From: CAYWFU01 sp964457585
GTDB taxonomy: Bacteria > JACRDZ01
Assembly (NCBI GenBank): GCA_964457585.1
Contig: CAYWFU010000098.1
Span: 1-10,480 of the forward strand
DNA length: 10,480 nucleotides
Reading direction: 5' to 3'
Under the pieces are notes generated by a model. It did no database searches. It was not told the DNA's origin and saw only the letters and a program-made list of their open reading frames with translations. The position numbers were made by a program, and so were the translations under genes. Below are positions 1 to 5,715 of the stretch, one piece after another. How positions within the stretch are numbered: the stretch's first letter is position 1; the number at the start of each line of letters is the position of its first letter.

Positions 1-30
1 ATTGAAACCAAAACACAACACTTAAAGAAA

Positions 31-1323
31 ATGATATTTAAATTTGAAAAACTCCTGAAAATTGGAGATATAGCGAATTCTTCACTTAATCTTGAAACTG
101 TTCTCAATAATATTTTAAAAAGTACTCTTGAAATAACAGGCGCATCAGTGGGAATGATTTTTTTAAAAGATACAAAAACAAACTGCCTTTACTGGGGCGC
201 ATCAATAGGTCTTTCAAATACATTTGTAGAAGATTATAAAAATAAACATATTCAATTGGGAGAAGGATTAACAGGCACTATTGCGCAAAATGGGGTATGC
301 ATTTATATCCCTACAGATTCCTCCCATGATCCGCGAATTGCCCGGCCGGTTGTTAAAGCTGAAAATCTCAATTCATTTATAGGTGTTCCAATTTATGCCA
401 AAGAAGAAATTGTTGGAGTAATGAATATATTAACAAGACCACCTGAAATTCTTGATAAAAATGAATTCTCAGTAATATCATCCATTGGACAACATATTGG
501 ATCCGCAATTCAAAATGCAAAACTTTTTGAAGAAAATATAAATGCTAGAGAATTACTAAAAGAGTCTGAAGAGAAATATAAAAATTTGTTCAATAGCGCT
601 CCTGATATGTATTATTCATTGGATAAAAATGCAATTATTATTGATTGCAATGAAACTGGACTCAAAATGCTTGGTTACCAAAAAGAAGAAATCATTGGAA
701 AACCAATTAATGATTTTTTTACAAAAAAATCTCAAGAGCTTTTTAATGAAACCTTCCCTGAGCTGAAAATCAAAAAAGTATTATTTAATTTAGAAAGAGA
801 GTTCATTCGAAAAGATAATACAATATTACCAGTTAGTATAAATGTTTATAGTGAAATTGATAAAAATGGAGAATTAATTAAAACAAAAACAATAGCAAGA
901 GATATCACAATTACTAAAAAAATAGAAAAAGAAAAAAATGATTTAATTGAAAAATTAACCAATTCTGAAAAAAAAGTTATTGAATCGTATAATGCGCTGG
1001 AAGATCTTTTTTTGAAATTTATAACAGCTATGGTAAATGCTCTTGATGCAAAGAGCTCATGGACAAAGGGACATTCTGAAAATGTGGCAAATTATTCTGA
1101 AGAGCTGACGAATGAAATGAAATTAAATGAAGAAGAAATAAAAAAAATAAAACTTGCGGCATTGCTTCATGATATTGGTAAAATAGCGATTTCTGATAAT
1201 ATTTTAAACAAAAATGGCAAACTTACTGAGGAAGAATTTAATATTATTAAAAAACATCCATTAATAGGAATGAAAATTCTTGAAGATATAAAAACAATTA
1301 AAAGATATCCTCCCCTTAATTAA
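31..1323 (+). CDS. GAF-PAS-HD-GYP signalling protein, N-terminal part (frameshifted, probably continues upstream)
   Basis: Cytoplasmic sensor joined to a phosphodiesterase-type output domain. From the ATG at 31: a GAF domain at about residues 8-165 (LGEGLTG, then FIGVPIYAKEEIVGVMN), a PAS domain at about 180-298 (YKNLFNSAPDMYYSLD, GYQKEEIIGKP), a charged helical linker at about 298-325, then the first half of an HD-GYP domain with H348 (GHSENV), H380-D381 in LLHDIGK, and H409 (KKHP). The frame ends early at YPPLN-stop. The rest of the domain, including HH and DGKGYP, resumes one base out of frame just downstream. HD-GYP proteins usually hydrolyse cyclic di-GMP or related dinucleotides, which is family knowledge and not shown here. 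No transmembrane segment is seen. The frame is open from base 1 through the ATG, no good Shine-Dalgarno precedes 31, and the upstream codons look like linker, so the true start and possibly a further sensor domain probably lie outside the window. Confidence 0.85.
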   Translation: MIFKFEKLLKIGDIANSSLNLETVLNNILKSTLEITGASVGMIFLKDTKTNCLYWGASIGLSNTFVEDYKNKHIQLGEGLTGTIAQNGVCIYIPTDSSHDPRIARPVVKAENLNSFIGVPIYAKEEIVGVMNILTRPPEILDKNEFSVISSIGQHIGSAIQNAKLFEENINARELLKESEEKYKNLFNSAPDMYYSLDKNAIIIDCNETGLKMLGYQKEEIIGKPINDFFTKKSQELFNETFPELKIKKVLFNLEREFIRKDNTILPVSINVYSEIDKNGELIKTKTIARDITITKKIEKEKNDLIEKLTNSEKKVIESYNALEDLFLKFITAMVNALDAKSSWTKGHSENVANYSEELTNEMKLNEEEIKKIKLAALLHDIGKIAISDNILNKNGKLTEEEFNIIKKHPLIGMKILEDIKTIKRYPPLN

Positions 1324-1573
1324 ATTTCATCACGAAAGATGTGATGGTAAAGGGTATCCTGATGGACTTAATGGTGACAAGATTCCTCTCGGAGCAAAAA
1401 TATTACACGTTTTAGATTCGTTTGATGCTATGACATCTGAAAGACCCTACAGATCTAATCCTGGATTGGAATATGCAATTTCAGAACTTAAAAAACATTC
1501 CGGGACACAATTCGAAACATATATAGTTGAAGCTTTTTTAAAAATCCTTTTAAAAAATAAAAAAAAACAGTAA
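1316..1573 (+). pseudogene. C-terminal half of the HD-GYP domain, in the frame shifted from the preceding CDS
   Basis: Reading in the frame that starts at TTA 1316 gives LIKFHHERCDGKGYPDG, then KIPLGAKILHVLDSFDAMTS, RPYR and SGTQFETYIVEAFLK, ending at TAA 1571-1573. This is the missing second half of an HD-GYP domain, with the HH pair, the DGxGYP signature and the DSFDAMT segment all intact. It has no start codon or ribosome binding site of its own. Dropping one C from the CCCC run at 1312-1315 joins it perfectly to the upstream frame (RYPPLIKFHH). The whole gene would then be 31-1573, about 513 residues from the ATG at 31. The conservation of this half argues for a recent lesion, a sequencing or assembly indel, or a +1 recoding event rather than an old decayed gene. 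Confidence 0.85.
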
Positions 1574-1638
1574 AAAGCAGTATCAGGTTTTTATCAAATA
1601 AACAGTTTAGAAGAAGATCGAAAATATATTTTTAATTT

Positions 1639-2121
1639 TTAAAACAGTATTTTTGTGGTAAATAATCCTGTTATTTTTCCAAAGTTAAGAGCGCCTAACC
1701 AAACCATTGTAACAATTGCTGCAGCAATTAAAATCCCAGCGATTATAGCAATTAAAGCCCGCCAGAATTTAATTCCAAAAATAAAAGCTGCAACACATCC
1801 GCTCCATGCGCCAGTAAGAGGTAGTGGTACTCCAACAAATATGGCAAGTCCGATAGCTTCATATTTTTCTACAACATCGCTATGCTTTCGTGTGCGTTCA
1901 AAAAGCCATTTAAAAAAATCATCCCAGATTTTATATTTTCTTAAATAATTGGATACAGAATCCAATAATAATAATGTAGGTATTACTGGAATAATATTTC
2001 CAAATATTGCTAAAGAGACAGCCTTAAAAATATGTATATCTTTATGTAAAGCAAAAGGAATAGCTCCTCGTACCTCAGAAATAGGTAAAGCTCCAAGAAT
2101 AATTGTTATTAATTCGTTCAT
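1639..2121 (-). CDS. COG2426 / PF06695 small integral membrane protein ('small multidrug export' family)
   Basis: A 160-residue polytopic inner-membrane protein of the family named Sm_multidrug_ex. Family hallmarks are visible: ALPISEVRGAIP at residues 11-22 and GVPLPLTGAWSG at 97-108, both probably re-entrant or helix-breaking membrane segments. Hydrophobic stretches at about 1-24, 33-55, 90-117 and 121-147 flank a charged cytoplasmic-looking loop at 58-88. The length is normal for the family. The export name is historical: the transported substrate is not established, and the motif layout is reminiscent of DedA/VTT proteins. The ATG start is supported by a GGAG 6 bases upstream (complement of 2127-2130). 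It is a single-gene unit, convergent with the HD-GYP gene and divergent from the nucleotidyltransferase gene. No neighbour suggests a substrate. Confidence 0.85.
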   Translation of the reverse strand: MNELITIILGALPISEVRGAIPFALHKDIHIFKAVSLAIFGNIIPVIPTLLLLDSVSNYLRKYKIWDDFFKWLFERTRKHSDVVEKYEAIGLAIFVGVPLPLTGAWSGCVAAFIFGIKFWRALIAIIAGILIAAAIVTMVWLGALNFGKITGLFTTKILF

Positions 2122-2196
2122 ATTTTCTCCATTTTTAAAATAATTAGGATATTTTAATTATTTTAACAAAAATGTCCAGTATTTTTTAAAAATTTC

Positions 2197-2226
2197 TTGA
2201 CTTCCTCTGATTTTTTATGATTAAAT
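2197..2226 (+). promoter_or_regulatory. Possible sigma70-type promoter for the nucleotidyltransferase gene
   Basis: TTGACT at 2197-2202 is followed after 18 bases by TTAAAT at 2221-2226 (or ATTAAA at 2220 with 17-base spacing), about 27 bases before the ATG at 2253. It lies in the divergent intergenic space after the COG2426 gene, where a promoter for the rightward cluster is expected. The -10 match is mediocre and the region is very A+T-rich, so chance matches are likely. A clear AAAGGAG ribosome binding site follows at 2241-2247. Confidence 0.35.
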
Positions 2227-2252
2227 TGAATATATTATAAAAAGGAGATTCT

Positions 2253-2945
2253 ATGCAAGCTGTAATTTTAGCAGGTTGGAAAATGACAACAGAAATAAAT
2301 ATTCCTGATTCATTAATAGATGTAGAAGGCAGACCTTTTATGGAGTATCAGCTTGAATTATTAAAAGAATATAGCGTAACTGATATTATTGTTTGCCCTG
2401 GTTATTTAGGAGAAAACATACATTTTTATTTTTCTAATAGTAAAGATTTCGGATTGAATATACGTTACAGTGATAATATAGCGCGTGATTTTGGTACAGG
2501 CGGAATTTTGAAAAAATCATTATCTTTATTGGAAAGTCATTTTTATGTTTTGTATGGTGATAGTTATTTCCCAATTAATTATTCTGGTATTATGGATTTT
2601 TTTAAGAAAAGCGGCAAAATGGGATTATTTCTGGTATATAAAGATCATGATTTTGAAAAAAAGGGAAGTATAATAATTTCAAACCGATTGGTGAAAGATT
2701 TTGATCCGCAAAACCAGGAAAAAGATATGCCATATAAATATTCGAATGTTTGTATCTTAGCTAAAAAAATATTTAATTTATTATCAGGAGAACAATTTAT
2801 TGCTTTAGAAGATATTTTCAAATATTTGATTGAAAGAGATGAATTATTAAGTTTTGAAATTTCTAAACCAAATATTGAAATCAGTACTCAGCAAGGGTTT
2901 GATCAATTTAAAAAATATATGAATAATCCTGTCAATTTTTTATAG
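2253..2945 (+). CDS. Sugar-phosphate nucleotidyltransferase-like protein with a degenerate nucleotide-binding signature
   Basis: A 230-residue protein with the GT-A/Rossmann-like fold of the NTP_transferase family (sugar-1-phosphate nucleotidylyltransferases, HddC or mannose-1-phosphate guanylyltransferase-like). Conserved parts: MQAVILAG at 1-8, VEGRPFMEYQLELLK at 24-38, CPGYLGENI at 48-56, the sugar-binding FGTGGILKKSL at 80-90 and the metal-binding YGDSY at 101-105 (D103), plus a C-terminal EISTQQGFDQF. The normal signature loop GGxGTRLxPLT...PKP is replaced by GWKMTTEINIPDS (residues 8-20). It is about four residues shorter and has lost both the loop arginine and the PKP lysine, which are normally needed for NTP binding and catalysis. 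It may be a pseudoenzyme, a regulatory or sugar-sensing paralogue, or a divergent enzyme. AAAGGAG at 2241-2247 supports the ATG. It is first in a rightward gene string, with DUF3343 16 bases downstream. Confidence 0.8.
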   Translation: MQAVILAGWKMTTEINIPDSLIDVEGRPFMEYQLELLKEYSVTDIIVCPGYLGENIHFYFSNSKDFGLNIRYSDNIARDFGTGGILKKSLSLLESHFYVLYGDSYFPINYSGIMDFFKKSGKMGLFLVYKDHDFEKKGSIIISNRLVKDFDPQNQEKDMPYKYSNVCILAKKIFNLLSGEQFIALEDIFKYLIERDELLSFEISKPNIEISTQQGFDQFKKYMNNPVNFL

Positions 2946-2961
2946 TCTATAGGTACCAATT

Positions 2962-3219
2962 ATGCACATTATAGCGGTTTTTTTTACCACTCATCATACT
3001 CTTTCAGCGGAAAAAATTTTAAAAAAAAATAAAATAAAAAATAAAATTATAATGAAGCCCAGAAAAATAACTACAGATTGCGGTTTAGCCTTAGAATTCG
3101 ACGGTGAATTTTTTAAAACAGCATATTCTGAATTTTTATATGCAAAGCTCAAGTTAGAGGGATTTTATAAAAGAGATGAAAATGAATGGGTGAAAATTAG
3201 TGTAGAGGATTTAATCTGA
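2962..3219 (+). CDS. DUF3343 family protein (putative Se/S carrier-like)
   Basis: An 85-residue soluble protein. The opening IIAVFFTTHHTLSAEKILKK matches the family pattern of a short strand, a conserved His/Thr region and a helix with AEklLk. MKPRKITTDCGLALEF at residues 31-46 matches the diagnostic P-R-x-[IL]-[ST]-[ST]-x-CG-x-[AS]-L segment, with the single conserved cysteine C40. A C-terminal strand (GFYKRDENEWVKI) completes the small domain. PF11823 proteins occur mainly in anaerobes, often near sulfur- or selenium-handling genes, and are annotated as putative Se/S carriers; direct biochemical proof is lacking. AGG at 2951-2953 can serve as a weak ribosome binding site. It lies 16 bases after the nucleotidyltransferase stop and 63 bases before the JAMM ATG. 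The JAMM family is also tied to sulfur carriers, which gives modest support for a sulfur-related role. Confidence 0.82.
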   Translation: MHIIAVFFTTHHTLSAEKILKKNKIKNKIIMKPRKITTDCGLALEFDGEFFKTAYSEFLYAKLKLEGFYKRDENEWVKISVEDLI

Positions 3220-3246
3220 TAATTTAAAATAATAATTAATTTTTAC

Positions 3247-3275
3247 TTGATTTTGTTTATGCTCTCAATTATATT
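3247..3275 (+). promoter_or_regulatory. Possible promoter for a leaderless JAMM-gene transcript
   Basis: TTGATT at 3247-3252, then a spacer of exactly 17 bases, then TATATT at 3270-3275 (4/6 and 5/6 matches to the sigma70 consensus). The expected transcription start, about 7 bases past the -10, falls at or next to the A of the ATG at 3283. No Shine-Dalgarno is present upstream of that ATG, which is consistent with leaderless translation. The region is very A+T-rich, so this is a moderate-strength inference. Confidence 0.4.
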
Positions 3276-3282
3276 ATTACTC

Positions 3283-3684
3283 ATGATAGAAATAAGAAAA
3301 GATATTTATGAACAAATGATACAGGAAGCTGTTAGTTCTTTTCCAAGCGAATGCTGTGGAATATTAGCAGGAAAGAATAAATCAGCAACAAAAATCTATC
3401 CTGTTAAAAATATAGATTCGAGTCCACAAAGTTGTTATTTAATGGAACCCAATATTCAATTCAGAATTTTAAAAACACTGGACCAGATCTCATTTGAAAT
3501 GGTGGCAATCTACCATTCTCACCCCAATGATGAATGCTATCCGTCTGCTAAGGATATAGAATTGGCAAATTATAATGATACATTATATATAATAATTTCC
3601 TTGGCAGATTTTGAATATCCAGAAGTAAAAGCTTTTGAAATTAAAGATGGCAATGTTAAAGAAGAAAAAATAAAGGTTGTTTAG
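3283..3684 (+). CDS. JAMM/MPN (M67) family metalloprotease-like protein
   Basis: A zinc isopeptidase-type protein of 133 residues from the ATG at 3283. The full JAMM signature is present: E23 in SECCGILAG, then H78 and H80 of HSHP, S88 and D91 (H-x-H-x7-S-x2-D). All catalytic and zinc ligands are therefore kept. Bacterial stand-alone M67 proteins typically trim the C-terminus of ubiquitin-like sulfur carriers (CysO/ThiS type) and are often encoded with ThiF/MoeB-like activating enzymes; no such partner lies in this window. The frame is open further upstream to a TTG at 3247 (145 residues), but that hydrophobic extension falls outside the domain and overlaps a promoter-like sequence. MIEIRKDIYE at the 3283 ATG matches the usual domain start. 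The following binding-protein gene begins 12 bases after the stop. C24-C25 beside the catalytic E23 is notable. Confidence 0.85.
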   Translation: MIEIRKDIYEQMIQEAVSSFPSECCGILAGKNKSATKIYPVKNIDSSPQSCYLMEPNIQFRILKTLDQISFEMVAIYHSHPNDECYPSAKDIELANYNDTLYIIISLADFEYPEVKAFEIKDGNVKEEKIKVV

Positions 3685-3696
3685 CGGAGATTAATA

Positions 3697-4824
3697 ATGA
3701 AAAAAATATTAATTATATTCATTTTCTTTTTTTTATCTGTTTTTTCAATTAAAGCAGAAAATATAAAGATTGGTGTTGCCGGTCCTTTTTCCGGACAAGC
3801 TGCTGCTTATGGTGAAATGGTTAAAGGCGGAGTTGAAATAATGGTTGATGAAATAAATGCCGGCGGCGGTATAAATGGGAAAAAAATTGAATTAGTATTT
3901 GGTGATGACATGTGCGATCCCAAAGAAGCTGCAAATATAGGGCAGAGATTTGCATCAGATAAAAGCATTTCTATTATAATCGGACATTTATGCAGTTCCA
4001 GCACACTGGCAGCCAAACCAATTTACAAAATAGCAAAATTGCCGGCAATATCTCCTTGTTCAACAGCAGTGAATGTATGCGAGGGCAGCGATTATATGTT
4101 CCGTGACGTATACAGAGATGATTTTCAGGGTATTTTTATGGCTCGATATGTAAAAAATATTCTTAATCTAAATAAAATAGCTGTTTTTTATGATAACGAT
4201 GATTATGGGATCGGGCTTAAAGATGCATTTGCTCAAGAAGCAAAAAAAATAGGATTAACTATTCAGGGTGTGGAATCATACACAAAAGATGTTACAGATT
4301 TTACTCCGCAACTTACTAAATTTAAATCACAAAAAGCAGAAGCATTATTTATAGCTGGTTTATATAATGAAGCAGGTCTTATTGCGAATCAAACACGAAA
4401 ATTGAATTTGAATATTTCAATTTTTGGCGCTGATGGTATGGGAACTCCGGGATATATTGATGTAGCTGGCAAAAAAGCAAGCGAGGGAACAATGGCAAGC
4501 TGTCCATATGCTTTTGAGCCGGGGAAAAACCAGATAGCTGATAAATTTGCAAAAAAATTTAAAGAAAAAACAGGAAAAGATGCCGATTGGATGGCAGCAA
4601 CCTCTTATGATGCTTTAGGGATTGCAGCAAGTGCAATTAAATCAGTCGGGCAGAATCGTGAAAAAATAAAGGATTTTCTTAAAAGCATGAATTCTAAAGA
4701 AAAAGGTTATAAAGGAATAACCGGAGTTACTTTTTTTGATAAAAATGGTGATTGCCAGAAACCGGCATTCGTCAACATTGTAAAAGACGGAAAATGGATT
4801 CCAGTGGAAAAACAAATGCAGTAA
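3697..4824 (+). CDS. LivJ-type periplasmic branched-chain amino acid ABC transporter substrate-binding protein
   Basis: A 375-residue exported binding protein of the Peripla_BP_6/LivJ family. An N-terminal signal peptide (KK, a hydrophobic core at residues 4-17, probable cleavage after SIKA at 20) precedes the first strand KIGVAGPFSGQAAAYG. Two Rossmann-like lobes follow. DDMCDPKEA (C73) and IGHLCSSST (C99, S100-S102) closely match the E. coli LivJ segments that form its disulfide and contact the ligand alpha-carboxylate. C121 and C128 are an additional cysteine pair in the mature protein. The ligand is probably leucine, isoleucine, valine or another amino acid or amide, but this family also binds ureas and aromatic acids. 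AGCGGAGA at 3683-3690 gives a good ribosome binding site, 6 bases before the ATG. It lies 12 bases after the JAMM stop. No LivH, LivM, LivG or LivF genes are in the window, so the transporter core must be encoded elsewhere. Confidence 0.92.
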   Translation: MKKILIIFIFFFLSVFSIKAENIKIGVAGPFSGQAAAYGEMVKGGVEIMVDEINAGGGINGKKIELVFGDDMCDPKEAANIGQRFASDKSISIIIGHLCSSSTLAAKPIYKIAKLPAISPCSTAVNVCEGSDYMFRDVYRDDFQGIFMARYVKNILNLNKIAVFYDNDDYGIGLKDAFAQEAKKIGLTIQGVESYTKDVTDFTPQLTKFKSQKAEALFIAGLYNEAGLIANQTRKLNLNISIFGADGMGTPGYIDVAGKKASEGTMASCPYAFEPGKNQIADKFAKKFKEKTGKDADWMAATSYDALGIAASAIKSVGQNREKIKDFLKSMNSKEKGYKGITGVTFFDKNGDCQKPAFVNIVKDGKWIPVEKQMQ

Positions 4825-4829
4825 AGTAA

Positions 4830-4875
4830 ATCACCATATCACCAGTAGGGGAAAAAGATGAAAAATGTGTGATAT
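4830..4875 (+). repeat. ATCAC/GTGAT half-site cluster upstream of the epimerase gene
   Basis: Two direct copies of ATCACCA with an 8-base period (4830-4836 and 4838-4844) are followed by the inverted partner GTGATAT at 4869-4875. ATATCAC at 4836-4842 and GTGATAT form a perfect 7-base inverted repeat, centred about 33 bases apart. The right arm overlaps the putative extended -10. This could be a regulator binding arrangement. No T-tract follows, so it is not a terminator. Confidence 0.35.
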
Positions 4876-4878
4876 AAA
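4870..4878 (+). promoter_or_regulatory. Possible extended -10 promoter for the epimerase-dehydrogenase pair
   Basis: TGATATAAA at 4870-4878 fits the extended -10 pattern TGnTATAAT with one mismatch in the hexamer. No good -35 is seen at 17 bases upstream, as is usual for extended -10 promoters. A start near 4885 would leave a leader of about 20 bases containing the GAAAGGG ribosome binding site at 4892-4898, before the ATG at 4907. The 82-base gap after the binding-protein gene also argues for a separate transcription start. Confidence 0.35.
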
Positions 4879-4906
4879 AGGTTAATCGTCTGAAAGGGAT
4901 TAAACT

Positions 4907-5713
4907 ATGAAACTTGGTTTTTTTGTAAATGCTTATAGATTTTTTCCATTAGATTATGCTTTAGATAGTGTGGTTAAACACGGTTATAAAGGTGTGGAAT
5001 TATGGGCAAAAGGGGATCATGTTACTCCATTTGACTCTAATGATACGTGGATAGATATAAAGAAAAAAATTATTGATAGAGGCCTGGAGCTTTATGGTAT
5101 TAGCGCGCATCTTGATTTTGTTGCTCCGGATAAAGCAAAACGGGATTTAGAAATAAAAAAATTTTCCGGTGTGATTCGTATGGCAAAAACAATGGGAGTA
5201 AATAGAGTACATACTGCATCAGGAGGGCTTTATCAAAATATATCTTTTGAACAGCAGGAAGAATATTTTTTAGAAGCTATGAAAATCCTTGGAAAACTCG
5301 CTAATGATGAGGGTATTATAATTGCTCTTGAAGCAGAACCGGAAAAATGGTTAAGTAAACCTGAACAGGTAATTGATTTAATTGAAAACAAATTAACATA
5401 TCCGGTGTTTAAGGTTCTTGTTGATACCGGACATGCTTTTGGTATTGGCACTACTCCATCTGAATATTTAAAAATTGTTAAAAAACATCTTGCTTTAGTG
5501 CATGTTGATGACGTTAAAAAAGACGATTTCCCTCATAGACATTTGATCCCGGGTGAAGGGGATATAAATTATCATGAAGTTTTTTCTACATTAAGAGATA
5601 TTGGATATAAAGGATGGCTCTCAATGGAACTTAATAAACATAATGATTTTCCGGATGAAGCCGCAAATAAAGCTAAAAATTTCATAGATAATTATAGCAA
5701 TGAATGGGAATGA
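4907..5713 (+). CDS. Sugar phosphate isomerase/epimerase family TIM-barrel protein (xylose isomerase-like)
   Basis: A 268-residue protein of the AP-endonuclease-2/xylose-isomerase-like TIM-barrel family (PF01261, COG1082). Likely metal ligands appear in order: E142 in IALEAEPE, D173 and H176 in VDTGHAFG, H199 in LVHVDD, and E241 in SMELNK. The loop HRHLIPGEGDINY at 210-222 is the usual substrate-side segment seen in hydroxypyruvate isomerase, IolE, IolI and tagatose/psicose epimerase relatives. Length is normal for the family and no signal peptide is present, so it is cytosolic. The substrate cannot be assigned. GAAAGGG at 4892-4898 supports the ATG. It is directly coupled to a Gfo/Idh/MocA dehydrogenase, a common pairing in inositol, sugar-acid and unusual-sugar catabolism. 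Confidence 0.88.
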   Translation: MKLGFFVNAYRFFPLDYALDSVVKHGYKGVELWAKGDHVTPFDSNDTWIDIKKKIIDRGLELYGISAHLDFVAPDKAKRDLEIKKFSGVIRMAKTMGVNRVHTASGGLYQNISFEQQEEYFLEAMKILGKLANDEGIIIALEAEPEKWLSKPEQVIDLIENKLTYPVFKVLVDTGHAFGIGTTPSEYLKIVKKHLALVHVDDVKKDDFPHRHLIPGEGDINYHEVFSTLRDIGYKGWLSMELNKHNDFPDEAANKAKNFIDNYSNEWE

Positions 5714-5715
5714 TA

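Noticed and set aside
1574..1638. Rho-independent terminator between the convergent HD-GYP and COG2426 genes
   Set aside because: Only the A/T-only palindrome AAAATATATTTT at 1621-1632 is present, with no G/C stem, so it is not a credible terminator.
1655..2143. Two plus-strand open frames (1655-1948 and 1949-2143)
   Set aside because: They lie antisense to the COG2426 membrane protein, which has clear family motifs and a ribosome binding site; their translations match no family.
3807..4016. Minus-strand 69-codon open frame
   Set aside because: Antisense shadow of the LivJ-type gene, with no ribosome binding site or recognisable domain.
4836..4875. ATATCAC...GTGATAT as an intrinsic terminator of the LivJ-type gene
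   Set aside because: The loop is 26 bases and no T-tract follows; it is kept only as a possible operator.
5233..5451. Minus-strand 72-codon open frame
   Set aside because: Antisense shadow of the epimerase gene, covering its conserved metal-ligand region.
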